A stretch of DNA of 64,000 nucleotides from CAWUKT01 sp963923035 (GCA_963923035.1 CAWUKT010000006.1:1-64000), one strand, 5' to 3'; positions 51,778 through 60,868 are shown, numbered from the stretch's first letter. Notes: generated by a model from the letters alone, not told the origin. Numbers and translations are program-made.

Positions 51778-51948
51778 ATGGAAGTCTGGAAAAAAATAGT
51801 GTCCTACCTGACCTTCAAGAAGCAAGAGTCCCCCAATGGCGAGGAAAAGAGCTTCAACCTGAAGGCCATGCACACGATCAATAAAATTTCCCTGTTCATG
51901 TTTCTCCTCGCGGTGATCTACTTCATCGTCAAGAAGGTGATTCTGTGA
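51778..51948 (+). CDS. Small single-pass membrane protein, DUF6728-like
   Basis: A 56-aa protein: MEVWKKIVSYLTFKKQESPN, then GEEKSFNLKAMHTINKISLF and MFLLAVIYFIVKKVIL. A basic amphipathic start and one C-terminal membrane helix recall the Bacteroidota DUF6728 pattern (W-K-K...HxIN.xSxFMFL). The start at ATG 51778 excludes the upstream repeat region, which is open in the same frame. It precedes another membrane gene by 45 nt. Function unknown. Confidence 0.68.
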   Translation: MEVWKKIVSYLTFKKQESPNGEEKSFNLKAMHTINKISLFMFLLAVIYFIVKKVIL

Positions 51949-51993
51949 GCTTGAGACTGCATTGAACCCCTCCCCGGCCAACCCATTTTCCCT

Positions 51994-52506
51994 ATGGCCC
52001 GTTTTCTTGTCTATATCCTGATACCTATTTTCTACCTGGCATTTTGGGGCTATTGGCTCTGGGATACTTATTCGGTCTACGCCTCCAAAGACCCGATGCT
52101 CCTCGAACTGAATTACCAGCGGGAGTTCATCGCCAACCGTTCCTTCCTACTCTTTTCTGAGTTGGCATTCCCCCTCGTCATGAGCTTGTTTTTCCTTCTC
52201 CTCCTCATCCTGAAAGGACTTCGCCGCCGCATTCGTCCTCTTTTGTTGTTGGCTCAAGCCCTGACCTTGGAGTTTTTTATTTTCCGCGCTTTTATTTTTT
52301 CAGACTCCTACGGCGCCTACCATGCCGGCAGCGAGGCGATGACCCCGGTGGAATACCTCGAACCGCCCACCTACTGGCCCTGGCTGGCCGGTGCAACCCT
52401 TCTGCTGTTGATGATGTCTCTCATTCGGGAGCGTGATCCGCTGCTCAAAGAGATGGATGGATTCAGTCAAGGAGGGAGCAGATCGGTCGAAGTCCGTCGT
52501 TTCTAA
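51994..52506 (+). CDS. Multi-pass membrane protein of unknown function
   Basis: A 170-aa protein with four predicted helices: FLVYILIPIFYLAFWGYWLW, LAFPLVMSLFFLLLLILKGL, LLLLAQALTLEFFIFRAFIF and WPWLAGATLLLLMMSLI. The C-terminus is charged and likely cytosolic. No family recognised. It follows the small membrane gene and may share its transcript. Confidence 0.75.
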   Translation: MARFLVYILIPIFYLAFWGYWLWDTYSVYASKDPMLLELNYQREFIANRSFLLFSELAFPLVMSLFFLLLLILKGLRRRIRPLLLLAQALTLEFFIFRAFIFSDSYGAYHAGSEAMTPVEYLEPPTYWPWLAGATLLLLMMSLIRERDPLLKEMDGFSQGGSRSVEVRRF

Positions 52507-52521
52507 ACCGAAAAAGTGAAT

Positions 52522-52556
52522 TTTGGTCGCCTATTTGGGCATTTCCATTAAATTTG
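52522..52556 (+). promoter_or_regulatory. Probable promoter of the efflux operon
   Basis: TTTG (52522-52525) and TAAATTTG (52549-52556) lie 23 nt apart, slightly longer than the usual 19-21. The ATG of the adaptor gene follows 68 nt after the -7 box. Confidence 0.6.
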
Positions 52557-52624
52557 TGTACCCAAAATTCGTTAGAGGAATGGAACCCCGCAGGTTCCGA
52601 ACGCCATATATATACAGTTTACCC

Positions 52625-53902
52625 ATGAATCGAATTTCGAGATTGTGTTTGTTGCTAGGGCTGATTGGAGTCGTCTGGCTAAGTGGCTGTGGGGCAGAAG
52701 TTGCCTCTGAGATCGTCCAGAAGCCGGTTCAAGGCGATTTTGAAGTGCTGGTGACGGTGACCGGAGAGCTGCGGGCGAAGTCCAGTGTGAGCATCCAGGG
52801 ACCCGTTGGAGCCCGCCGGATGGGCATCTACCAAACCAAGATTACGCGGATGGTTCCCGAGGGAACTTATGTACAGGAAGGGGACTTTGTGGCGGACCTG
52901 GACAAGACGGATTTGTTGGGGAAAATGAAAGAAGTCGAGATCAACCTGCAAAAATTTCAATCTCAGTACACCCAGGTGCGCCTGGACTGTACGTTGACCC
53001 TCGCCCAGGCCCGGGACGAACTCATCAACCTCGACTACGCCCTGGAGCAAAAGAAACTGGAGAAGGAAGAGTCCATATATGAAGCGCCTTCGACCCGGCG
53101 TCAAATTGAGATTGAATACGAAAAGTCAGACCGGGCCTATAAGCAGGCGGTCAAGAACTACGAGACCAAGGTGCAGAAGGCCTCCGCCGAGATGCGCGAG
53201 GCAGAAGCTGACCTGTCGAAGGAGCAAAAGAAATACGACGACTATATCGCCCTGATGGATGAGTTCTCGGTCAAGGCCCCGTCCAATGGCATGGTAATCT
53301 ACAAGCGGGAATACGATGGGAAAAAGCGGGCTGCGGGGTCCTCGTTGATGCTTTGGGATCCCACCGTGGCGACCTTGCCGGACCTTAGCCTGATGGAATC
53401 GGTCACCTACGTGAATGAAGTCGACATCCGGAAGATCAAGAAAGGGCAGGTTGTGCGGATCAGTTTGGATGCGGAACCGGACAAAAAGCTCTCGGGCAAG
53501 GTGACCCAGGTGGCGAATATCGGAGAGCAGCGGGAAAATTCAGATTCGAAGGTCTTTGAGGTGGTGATTGAGATCACGGAGAAGGATTCTACGCTCCGGC
53601 CCGCCATGACCACCAGCAATGAGATCATCATTGATACCCGGGAGGATGTGATGTATATCCCCCTGGAAACGGTCCATACGGAAGATTCAACCACTTATGT
53701 ATACGCCAAGGACGGTGGCAGCGTCGTCAAGCAAGAAGTCATCATCGGCCTGACCAATGACAACTACGGGATCGTCGAGACCGGCTTGGGCGCAGAATCG
53801 GAACTCCTCCTTTCTGTCCCCGAGAACGCGGCCGAATTGGACATGAACCGCCTTTCCCCCGGCTCTCAACCCACCCAGAATGCTGCAGAAGCTAAGTTAT
53901 AA
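52625..53902 (+). CDS. MacA/HlyD-type membrane-fusion lipoprotein of an efflux system
   Basis: A 425-aa periplasmic adaptor with lipobox VVWLSGC fixing the start at 52625. Order: barrel/lipoyl part (FEVLVTVTGELRAKSSVSIQ, VPEGTYVQEGDFVADLDKTD), an alpha-helical hairpin at about 100-200 (LTLAQARDELINLDYALEQK, YETKVQKASAEMREAEADLS), a second lipoyl half (FSVKAPSNGMVIYKREYDG) and a beta-barrel (VVRISLDAEPDKKLSGKVTQ). It links an inner-membrane pump to a TolC channel. It overlaps the permease gene by 23 nt and heads the operon. Confidence 0.9.
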   Translation: MNRISRLCLLLGLIGVVWLSGCGAEVASEIVQKPVQGDFEVLVTVTGELRAKSSVSIQGPVGARRMGIYQTKITRMVPEGTYVQEGDFVADLDKTDLLGKMKEVEINLQKFQSQYTQVRLDCTLTLAQARDELINLDYALEQKKLEKEESIYEAPSTRRQIEIEYEKSDRAYKQAVKNYETKVQKASAEMREAEADLSKEQKKYDDYIALMDEFSVKAPSNGMVIYKREYDGKKRAAGSSLMLWDPTVATLPDLSLMESVTYVNEVDIRKIKKGQVVRISLDAEPDKKLSGKVTQVANIGEQRENSDSKVFEVVIEITEKDSTLRPAMTTSNEIIIDTREDVMYIPLETVHTEDSTTYVYAKDGGSVVKQEVIIGLTNDNYGIVETGLGAESELLLSVPENAAELDMNRLSPGSQPTQNAAEAKL

Positions 53903-55226
53903 TTTGTCCCAGGCCCTCGCGGCCCTGCTTCAGCGCCCCCTTCAAAGTTTCTTGACCTCGCTCGGAATCATCTTTGGGGTGGGAGCGGTCATCGCGGTGA
54001 TGGCCATTGGAGAGGGAGCGAAACAAGAGGTGCTGGAACAAATGAAAATCCTCGGCTCCAACAATATCATTGTCTCCCCCGTCCCCGTCCAAAGCGACGA
54101 GGAGGTGAGTGATGAGTTGGGACAGGAAGAAAAATCCAAGCGCTGGTCGCCAGGTTTGACCATGGCCGATGTCGCGAGCATCGAAGAGATCGTGCCGGGC
54201 ATCGAAGGGGTCAGTCCGGAAATCATATTGGAGACCAGTTTCATCCGGGCCCGCCGCAAGCGCTCGGGCAAGCTGGTCGGCGTCAACCAGAACTTTTTCG
54301 CGGATCCCTCATTCACCCTTCAAAAAGGCAATCTCTTCACCGCTTACCACTTCGAGAACAGTGCCCCGGTCTGTATCATCGGGGCGGATGTCGTCGCGAA
54401 GTTTTTCCCCCAGGAAGAACCGCTCGGAGGCAGGATCAAGGTGGGCAAAAACTGGCTGACTGTGGTCGGCGTGGCCAATCGCCGGAGTTTTTCCCGGTCG
54501 AGCCTGCTCGAATTGGGCATCCGCGATTACAATATGGACATCTACGTCCCGGTCAATACGGTGCTGCTGCGCTACGTGGACCGTGCCCGCGTTTCGCCGA
54601 CGGATATTCAGGAGGCGATTGCCCGGAATCGGAGCAATGATGAGGGGACGGAGCTGACGGAAGAGGCGAAGAACTACCACCAGATCAACCGGATGGTGGT
54701 CCGGGTGGAGGACGAGCTGAAAATGTTCCAGATCGCGGACATCTTGCGGAGGATGCTCCAGCGTCGCCACAACGGGGTTGTGGACACGGAAGTGGTCATC
54801 CCGGAAGAATTGCTGGCGCAGAAGCAGGAAACCACCCAGATGTTCAATTATGTCTTGATCGCCATTGCCGCCATCTCCTTGTTGGTGGGCGGGATCGGGA
54901 TCATGAATATCATGTTGGCGTCGGTGATGGAACGGATCAAGGAAATCGGGGTCCGGCTGTCGCTGGGCGCGACCAAGCGGGACATCGTCACCCAATTTAT
55001 GAGCGAGGCCGTGGCTTTGGCCCTGGTCGGCGGTCTCTTGGGCGTCGGGACGGGGGTTGGATTCAGCCTGCTCATTGAATTTTCGGCCGGGGTGCTGACC
55101 ATTGTGACCTGGGTGCCCATTGTGGTGTCCTTCCTGGTGGCCTTTGTGGTCGGGGTCATCTTTGGGTTTTTCCCGGCCCTGAAAGCGGCGCGCCAAGACC
55201 CGGTGGTATCGTTGCGACATGAATAA
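53880..55226 (+). CDS. MacB-type ABC transporter permease (no ATPase domain)
   Basis: A 448-aa permease. The first helix (LTSLGIIFGVGAVIAVMAIG) leads into a MacB periplasmic core domain (VLEQMKILGSNNIIVSPVPV, VSPEIILETSFIRARRKRSG). The C-terminal FtsX-type part has three helices with IAAISLLVGGIGIMNIMLAS, then VMERIKEIGVRLSLGATKRD, the coupling-helix signature. Full-length MacB carries an N-terminal ATPase; it is absent here, so a separate LolD-like ATPase must be supplied from elsewhere. Substrate unknown (peptides, toxins or lipoproteins are typical). Confidence 0.9.
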   Translation: MLQKLSYNLSQALAALLQRPLQSFLTSLGIIFGVGAVIAVMAIGEGAKQEVLEQMKILGSNNIIVSPVPVQSDEEVSDELGQEEKSKRWSPGLTMADVASIEEIVPGIEGVSPEIILETSFIRARRKRSGKLVGVNQNFFADPSFTLQKGNLFTAYHFENSAPVCIIGADVVAKFFPQEEPLGGRIKVGKNWLTVVGVANRRSFSRSSLLELGIRDYNMDIYVPVNTVLLRYVDRARVSPTDIQEAIARNRSNDEGTELTEEAKNYHQINRMVVRVEDELKMFQIADILRRMLQRRHNGVVDTEVVIPEELLAQKQETTQMFNYVLIAIAAISLLVGGIGIMNIMLASVMERIKEIGVRLSLGATKRDIVTQFMSEAVALALVGGLLGVGTGVGFSLLIEFSAGVLTIVTWVPIVVSFLVAFVVGVIFGFFPALKAARQDPVVSLRHE

Positions 55227-55250
55227 ACAGTATCGGAAGACATTCTAGCC

Positions 55251-56723
55251 ATGAGATATTTGCAGATCATATTGATGGGGATGACGGGCATTTTGCTCGG
55301 TGGGGCGGCCTGGGCGCAGCCGGCGTCTTTTTCGCTGGATAAGTGTATCCGGCAGGCCCAGGACCAGAGTCCTGAAGCCCGTATTGCCCGTCAGGGTTAT
55401 GAGACGGTGTATTGGAGCTATAAGAGCTACCGGGCGGGACTGCTGCCGCAGGTCCGCCTCAATGCGAATACGCCCGGTCTGAACCGCTCGATCAACAGCA
55501 TTATCCTGGATGATGGTACCCAGTCTTTCATTGCCCAGAACCAGGCTTTCTCCTCCACCAACCTCGTTATCTCCCAACAGATCGCGCCGACCGGTGGTAC
55601 CGTTTCATTGGTCTCCGGCCTGAACCGAAATGATGTCTTTGGGACCAGTGGTTTTGTCCAGTATTCGACCACGCCCTTCCTGTTGACCCTCCGCCAACCG
55701 CTCTTCGCCTACAATGACCTGAAATGGGAAAAGCGTTCCCAGCCCCTGCAATTTCAACGGGCCGAGCGGGCCTATCTGGAATCGCTGGAGGACATTGCGG
55801 TGGATGTCTGCGGCAAATATTTCGATGTCTACATCGCCCAATTGCAGTTGGAGAATGCCATTCTGAATGAATCGGTGAATGATTCCGTGTATCAGATTGC
55901 GCGGGGAAGGTATTCGGTGGGAAAAATAGCAGAGAACGATCTCTTGCAAACGGAGCTGGCCTATTTGAATTCCCGGGCCCAGGTCCAGGACGCCGATTTG
56001 GCGCTCGAGCAGGCCCAAACGGACCTGGCAATCTCCTTGGGCATTTCCGAAACGACCCCGTTTGAGGTGATGGCCCCCGATACGCTGTCCCGGACGGAGA
56101 TCGACATCGATGCGGCCCTGGATTATGCGCTTGAGCGACGGAGCACGTCGATTGAATTTGAGATTCGCCAGCTGGAAGCGGACCGGAACATCGCCCGGGC
56201 CCGCGCCGACGCGCGCCTCAGCGCCAATATCAATGCGTCGATTGGTTTGAACCAGACTGGTTCGACCCTGGACGAGGCCTATTCGGCCCCGCTGGATCAG
56301 CAGGCGGCCTCTCTGAGCCTGGACATCCCCATTTTGCAATGGGGGCGGGGCAAGGCGCAGGTGGAATCGGCGTTGGTGGACCGGGAACGGACGGGGGAGT
56401 CGATTCGGCTCGAGAAGCAACGGCTGCGCCGGGACATCCGGTTCCAGGTACTGGGCTTTATGCAGCTGCAGGACCGGGTCCTGCTCGCGAAGAAGGCTTC
56501 CGATATTTCGGAGCGCCGCTTTGAGGTCGCCAAGAACCGCTATCTCATCGGCAAGATCGACATCACCAATCTCCAAATCGCCCAGAATGAAAAAGACAAC
56601 GCCCGGCAGTCCTTTTTCTCCACGCTGAAGCAGTATTGGGTGGCCTACTACCAGTTGCGTCGCTCCACGCTGTATGACTTTGTGCGGAACATCCCGCTGG
56701 AAGTCCCCGATCTCGGCCAATAA
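55251..56723 (+). CDS. TolC-family outer-membrane efflux protein
   Basis: A 490-aa protein with signal peptide YLQIILMGMTGILLGGAAWA. It has the repeated outer-membrane efflux layout: SFSLDKCIRQAQDQSPEARI, then long helices (ERAYLESLEDIAVDVCGKYF, AENDLLQTELAYLNSRAQV) and a second repeat (DIDAALDYALERRSTSIEFE, AQVESALVDRERTGESIRLE). It should be the channel for the MacA-MacB pair, 24 nt upstream. A weak terminator follows. Confidence 0.92.
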   Translation: MRYLQIILMGMTGILLGGAAWAQPASFSLDKCIRQAQDQSPEARIARQGYETVYWSYKSYRAGLLPQVRLNANTPGLNRSINSIILDDGTQSFIAQNQAFSSTNLVISQQIAPTGGTVSLVSGLNRNDVFGTSGFVQYSTTPFLLTLRQPLFAYNDLKWEKRSQPLQFQRAERAYLESLEDIAVDVCGKYFDVYIAQLQLENAILNESVNDSVYQIARGRYSVGKIAENDLLQTELAYLNSRAQVQDADLALEQAQTDLAISLGISETTPFEVMAPDTLSRTEIDIDAALDYALERRSTSIEFEIRQLEADRNIARARADARLSANINASIGLNQTGSTLDEAYSAPLDQQAASLSLDIPILQWGRGKAQVESALVDRERTGESIRLEKQRLRRDIRFQVLGFMQLQDRVLLAKKASDISERRFEVAKNRYLIGKIDITNLQIAQNEKDNARQSFFSTLKQYWVAYYQLRRSTLYDFVRNIPLEVPDLGQ

Positions 56724-56724
56724 A

Positions 56725-56757
56725 AAAGCCGACTCCTGGTGAAGCCGGCCTTTTCTA
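56725..56757 (+). terminator. Weak terminator after the TolC gene
   Basis: GCCG and CGGC arms with a bulged extension, followed by CTTTTCT, directly after the stop; it may also serve the convergent amylase gene. Confidence 0.5.
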
Positions 56758-56771
56758 TTTCTTATTGATCC

Positions 56772-58631
56772 TCAGTCCTTTTCGAACTCTACGACCATGA
56801 CGCTGAAGGGTTCGAGCGTAGGATCTTCGGTCAGCATGACCTTTTCCCCACTCATCATGTCCTTGCCGGAAGTAAAGGCCCAGAGCCGCTCGTGGAAGCG
56901 GTCCACTTCCAATACATTCTCTTCCTCGCTGCAATTCATCGCGACCATGACCGTCTTCTTGTCGTTGTAACGGAAGTAGACGTAGAGGCCGTCCTGGGGA
57001 ATGAATTGGGTGAGTTTTCCGGTCTGGAGGACTTCGTTGTTTCGCCGGTAGTTGGCGAGGGTCTTGACGAAGTTGAAGGCTTCGTTCTCGGTGCGGGTGC
57101 GACTGCTGCCGTCGAACTTATTGAACTTGTCGCCGGGGAATCCGCCGGGGAAATCTTCCCGGATTTTGCCGTGGTCGTCGGCGAAGCCCTGCATCAGGAT
57201 TTCCGTCCCGTAGTACATCATCGGAATGCCCCGCATGGTCATGAGCCAGGCGACGCCGAGCTTGTACTTGGCGATGTCCGCCCCAATGACGGAGGAGAAG
57301 CGGCTCAGATCGTGGTTGTCGAGGAAGAGGACATTTTTCGTGGGATTCGTGTACAAATAGTCCTTGGCGAGGGTATAGTACATCTTGGCCACGCCGTCGG
57401 TCCAGCCTTGCTTCTTGGTAAGGGCGTCGTTGATGGCGTAGTACAACTGGAAGTCCGTCACGCCGGGCAGGTTGCTGCGGTGATCGGGGTGGATGTCGCG
57501 GTTTTCGGAGAAAAAGGCCTGCACGGGAGCGCCGTGGACCCAGGTTTCACCGAAGATCCCAAACTTGGGGTATTCGACGAGGACGGCGTCGACCAGATCG
57601 ACCATGAAATCGATGTCGGAGTAGGCGTAGGTATCGATGCGGAAGCCGTGGATACCGCTGAACTCAATCCACCAGATGGAATTCTGAATGAGGTAATTGG
57701 CGACGTGGGGATTCTGCTGGTTGATGTCGGGCATGTGGTGGTCGAACCAGCCATTGACGAAGAGTTCCTTGTCGGATTCGGCGCCGTAGGGATCCAGCAG
57801 GGTGGGGGCCCGGTAGCTGGTCTTGGTGAACTCTTTCCATTGGTGGACCCAGTCCTTTTCCGGCGGGTCCAGCTGGAGGTAGTGCTGGTCGCCCCAGTGG
57901 TTGTAGACCACGTCCATAATGGTTTTCAGCTTCTTCTTTTCCCCTTCCTTCACCAGGTCACGGTACAATTCATTGGTCCCGAACCGGGGGTCGACGAGGT
58001 AGTGGTCGGTGATGGCGTAGCCGTGGTAACTCTCGAACGGCTGGTCATTTTCCTGCACCGGATTGATCCAAAGGGCGGTGACCCCAAGGTTGCGGATATA
58101 ATCCATGTGGTCAATGATGCCCTGGAGGTCGCCTCCGTGTCGTTCGAGGGAGGAATCCCGCTCGACGGTTGTTTGGTTCATGCCGCTGACCTTGTCGTTG
58201 CCGGGATCGCCATTTGAAAAGCGGTCGGGGAAAATGAGGTAGATGAAATCGGCGGACGTCAGGCCCGGCATTTCATCCGGATTGACGTTGCGGGGCCTCA
58301 GGGTATATTCAAGGGGAAATTTTTTCTTGTCCTGGACGAGGTTGAGGGTATAGGTGCCGGGCTTGACGGCCCGCCCAATTTCCAGCGTCACGCTGATGTA
58401 GTTGGGATTGGAGAAGTGGTCGAGCTTTTTGATGGTCAGCCCCTCTTCTTCGCAGGTCACTTCGGTAATGCTTCCCAGTTCCTCTCCTTTGATCAACAAC
58501 TCAATGGTCGACATTTCCATTTCCACCCACCAAAAAGGCGGATCAATTCTATCTACCGATGGTTTTTTGGTCCATCCGGCGGTGGAGAGCCAGACGAGGC
58601 AACCAAGGAGAAGCAATCGTTTTTTTAGCAT
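56772..58631 (-). CDS. GH13 alpha-amylase/neopullulanase-type enzyme
   Basis: A 619-aa exported glycosidase with signal LLLLGCLVWLSTAGW. Residues about 25-115 are an Ig-like N-domain as in cyclomaltodextrinases. The barrel shows FIYLIFPDRFSNGDPGNDKV, LEFHGYAI-type region SYHGYAITDHYLVDPRFGTN, MDVVYNHWGDQH, nucleophile Asp in IHGFRIDTYAYSDID, acid/base Glu in FGIFGETWVHGA and the third Asp in NVLFLDNHDLSRFSS. This layout matches SusA-like neopullulanases that cut alpha-glucans or maltodextrins in the periplasm. No sus transport genes lie next to it. Confidence 0.93.
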   Translation of the reverse strand: MLKKRLLLLGCLVWLSTAGWTKKPSVDRIDPPFWWVEMEMSTIELLIKGEELGSITEVTCEEEGLTIKKLDHFSNPNYISVTLEIGRAVKPGTYTLNLVQDKKKFPLEYTLRPRNVNPDEMPGLTSADFIYLIFPDRFSNGDPGNDKVSGMNQTTVERDSSLERHGGDLQGIIDHMDYIRNLGVTALWINPVQENDQPFESYHGYAITDHYLVDPRFGTNELYRDLVKEGEKKKLKTIMDVVYNHWGDQHYLQLDPPEKDWVHQWKEFTKTSYRAPTLLDPYGAESDKELFVNGWFDHHMPDINQQNPHVANYLIQNSIWWIEFSGIHGFRIDTYAYSDIDFMVDLVDAVLVEYPKFGIFGETWVHGAPVQAFFSENRDIHPDHRSNLPGVTDFQLYYAINDALTKKQGWTDGVAKMYYTLAKDYLYTNPTKNVLFLDNHDLSRFSSVIGADIAKYKLGVAWLMTMRGIPMMYYGTEILMQGFADDHGKIREDFPGGFPGDKFNKFDGSSRTRTENEAFNFVKTLANYRRNNEVLQTGKLTQFIPQDGLYVYFRYNDKKTVMVAMNCSEEENVLEVDRFHERLWAFTSGKDMMSGEKVMLTEDPTLEPFSVMVVEFEKD

Positions 58632-58743
58632 AATCGGGATACTTCTTGAATCAAATGCGCGGGGAAAGGTGTCCCCGGTGAATTGTAGTTCGGGTAAAAA
58701 TAACTAAAACTCCCTATATAGGAAACGGCAAGAATGGCAGGAG

Positions 58744-59328
58744 ATGTTTAATTTGACGGCGATGGCAGCACCTGAACAGTATGGAAGAGGGGAGCGGGAG
58801 CTCAAAATCTGGCGCTTTTTGCGCTGGGGCCTGGCTTTGGGGCTGGTGGGTTTGATGGTGGAATGGGTGGGGCGGTATGTGTGGGGAATGGGCGAAATGG
58901 AGCAGTATGCGGTTTGGGGTGGTGGCGGGCTGGTCCGGGAGTATGCGTGGGCGACGCATGTGTATGTAGCGTTGGCGCTGGTTGGCGGGGTGGGCGCGGT
59001 GTCTTTGGCCCTGGGGAAGCATTGGGCGGGGTGGCCGGTGGGGGCGGTGTTGGGGTTTGTGGTTGGGCAGGCGGTCCTTGACCGGTGGGTGTATGGCCTG
59101 GAGACTGGCTGGCTGGCGGGTTTGGGGGGCTGGGAATGGGCCTTTTGGATGCTCGGGGTATGGAAATGGATACTCTGCGGTGGGGTGATTCGGGCGTGGA
59201 TATGGCGGGGGAAAAAGGCTTGGGGGTGGGGATTCTGGGGAGGTATTTTCCTGGGCGGCCTCCTTCTATTGGAGTACCATTGGTGCCTTCAAGGTCTGGT
59301 TCCGGATTTGTTTGAGACGGTCATTTGA
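58744..59328 (+). CDS. Trp/Gly-rich multi-pass membrane protein
   Basis: A 194-aa protein with about five hydrophobic helices (FLRWGLALGLVGLMVEWVGR, HVYVALALVGGVGAVSLALG, AVLGFVVGQAVLDRWVYGLE, WEWAFWMLGVWKWILCGGVI, GWGFWGGIFLGGLLLLEYHW). The coding strand is strikingly G-rich. ATG 58762 is an alternative start. No family recognised. Its last 8 nt overlap the end of the convergent lipoprotein gene. Confidence 0.7.
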   Translation: MFNLTAMAAPEQYGRGERELKIWRFLRWGLALGLVGLMVEWVGRYVWGMGEMEQYAVWGGGGLVREYAWATHVYVALALVGGVGAVSLALGKHWAGWPVGAVLGFVVGQAVLDRWVYGLETGWLAGLGGWEWAFWMLGVWKWILCGGVIRAWIWRGKKAWGWGFWGGIFLGGLLLLEYHWCLQGLVPDLFETVI

Positions 59329-59998
59329 GCCCAATTTCCTTCTCTTCCAGGGCGGTCAAGGGCGCGTCCAAGCTGTCCCGAGCGACGGCATTTCCCAAGT
59401 TCCGTGCATTGATCCGGTGACATGACGCTTTTTCCTCGTATTCCAGTTCCTCCTCACAGATCGAAGTCGTCTGGTAATAGCAGAGGATGTTTCCGGTGGA
59501 GATTTCACCCAGGAAAAAATCGATTTTGATGGTGTCCTGCATCATTTGGTCCCGGACCTTGGCCACTAGCACGTACTTCAGGCGGGCCGTCGCCTCAAAG
59601 CCTTCCTGGTCATAGTGGGGATACTGGAGTACTTCCGGATTTTCGTCCTTGTCCTCGTAGGCGCGCAGGCTCCACGTGAGGGTGCGGGACAATTCGATGT
59701 GTCCGAGCGGACCTAAATAATAGTGGTAGGACTCACGGAGCTGGTCGTAGTTGATGAAATCCGCATTGAAATTCGGAGAATTGGACCCGAAGAAGAGCTT
59801 GGTCTCGGGGCATGGAGCCGACAGGAGCCCAACGTTCGCCGAATCGAGGTTGTCCGCGATCCGCTCCAGGCCCAGCTGGAGCTGGGCGTAACTTTCCTGG
59901 TGCTTTTCAATCAACTCCCCCAATGAAGGCGGCTCCTTACACGCCCCCAAAACCAAAGCGATCCAGCAGAGAAAATAGACCCGTTTTTCGACCCGCAT
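59321..59998 (-). CDS. Hypothetical lipoprotein
   Basis: A 225-aa protein; the lipobox in VYFLCWIALVLGACKE fixes the start at 59998. The mature chain begins with a helix (SLGELIEKHQESYAQLQLGL) and continues as a mixed region (YYLGPLGHIELSRTLTWSLR, ARLKYVLVAKVRDQ, IDFFLGEISTGNILCYYQTT). No family recognised. It is separated from the following AT-rich pair by about 145 nt. Confidence 0.8.
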   Translation of the reverse strand: MRVEKRVYFLCWIALVLGACKEPPSLGELIEKHQESYAQLQLGLERIADNLDSANVGLLSAPCPETKLFFGSNSPNFNADFINYDQLRESYHYYLGPLGHIELSRTLTWSLRAYEDKDENPEVLQYPHYDQEGFEATARLKYVLVAKVRDQMMQDTIKIDFFLGEISTGNILCYYQTTSICEEELEYEEKASCHRINARNLGNAVARDSLDAPLTALEEKEIGLK

Positions 59999-60117
59999 AT
60001 CCAATACAACAACAATGAGAAAAGAAAGACAAATCAAATTGAGCGGAAGAAATGCCTAAGAAAAAAGAAAATTAAAAAAAATGTGGGGGAAGGCTTCAAA
60101 AACCAAGAGAGAATGTA

Positions 60118-60125
60118 TACCTTTG
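60118..60125 (+). promoter_or_regulatory. -7 box TACCTTTG before the AT-rich gene pair
   Basis: TACCTTTG is a perfect TAnnTTTG match, 19 nt before the ATG at 60144. The -33 position shows only CTTC. Promoter likely, strength uncertain. Confidence 0.6.
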
Positions 60126-60143
60126 GGAAAATAAATAGAAGAG

Positions 60144-60536
60144 ATGGAAGCGAGGAAGACAAGAAGTGAATGGAAAGAAGAGTTGCCTGTGAATTGTCCG
60201 CCCGTAGAAGCAGAAGACCCGAAAGAGAGGCACTTTTACCGAGTGATAAGAGGAGCACAAATCCGCGAGGAAGATTTTCAATCCAAACATCAAGAAGGCA
60301 GAAAAAGACCTCCACATGTACCAGAGTGTATATTTAGGAGTGTTTCATTGTGGGAAGATAGAGCGCAAGCGGAGCAGCTGGCGAAACTTCCGCATTTTAA
60401 AAAGAAAGGAGCGAAGGTATGCGAAGCGGTATTGTACCGGAAAGATGGGATCGTAAAAAGTACCTTTGGGAAAGGGCATTGGTCTTGGTGGCGAACCAAA
60501 TCCTTTGTGGTTCCAGACAACAAATCAATCGCGTGA
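60144..60536 (+). CDS. Unknown basic protein, first gene of an AT-rich pair
   Basis: A 130-aa protein rich in Lys, Arg and Glu (EARKTRSEWKEELPVNCPPV, DPKERHFYRVIRGAQIREED, PECIFRSVSLWEDRAQAEQL, then FGKGHWSWWRTKSFVVPDNK). It starts as a charged domain and ends in a Trp-rich segment. No family recognised. Its TGA overlaps the GTG of the next gene (GTGA at 60533), so the two proteins are made together. Codon use is much more A/T-rich than in the flanking genes. Confidence 0.72.
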   Translation: MEARKTRSEWKEELPVNCPPVEAEDPKERHFYRVIRGAQIREEDFQSKHQEGRKRPPHVPECIFRSVSLWEDRAQAEQLAKLPHFKKKGAKVCEAVLYRKDGIVKSTFGKGHWSWWRTKSFVVPDNKSIA

Positions 60537-60868
60537 GTAAGCCAATAAAAATAGTAAAGCTACTCGTGTATTATGACCTGCCGCAAGTCTTCTTGGGAGA
60601 AGATGAGGCAGGGCAAAGATATATGGGACTGTTGGTGGAAGAAGAAAAGGAAGCCATTTACCTGGTGGTTGCAATCTCCGAGAGGAGATTTGAAGCCTAT
60701 ACTGGGAAGGAGATTGACTTGAGATCGGTGTTTGAGGAGCCGGAGACAAAAGAATGGCTACTGGCAAGAAGTGGGACGTCGGTTTGGCTGGAGACACAAC
60801 ACTTGGCCGTTGAGGAAGTGGGAGAAGACCTGCTGCCTGAGGCAGGCTTTTTCTCCTATATCGGCTGA
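60533..60868 (+). CDS. DUF6575-like protein, second gene of the pair
   Basis: A 111-aa protein from a GTG that overlaps the previous stop. It reads KIVKLLVYYDLPQVFLGEDE, then AGQRYMGLLVEEEKEAIYLV, VAISERRFEAYTGKEIDLRS and VFEEPETKEWLLARSG. The order of 'YYDlPqvFl..d..G..Y...L', a strand ending VVAIS and then IDLRSVFEEPE matches what I recall of DUF6575. Function is not known; the pair with an unknown basic partner suggests a two-component module. Confidence 0.7.
   Translation: MSKPIKIVKLLVYYDLPQVFLGEDEAGQRYMGLLVEEEKEAIYLVVAISERRFEAYTGKEIDLRSVFEEPETKEWLLARSGTSVWLETQHLAVEEVGEDLLPEAGFFSYIG

Noticed and set aside
56892..58217. 441-codon plus-strand frame opposite the amylase
   Set aside because: Antisense shadow; Val/Gly-rich translation typical of reversed GC-rich genes.
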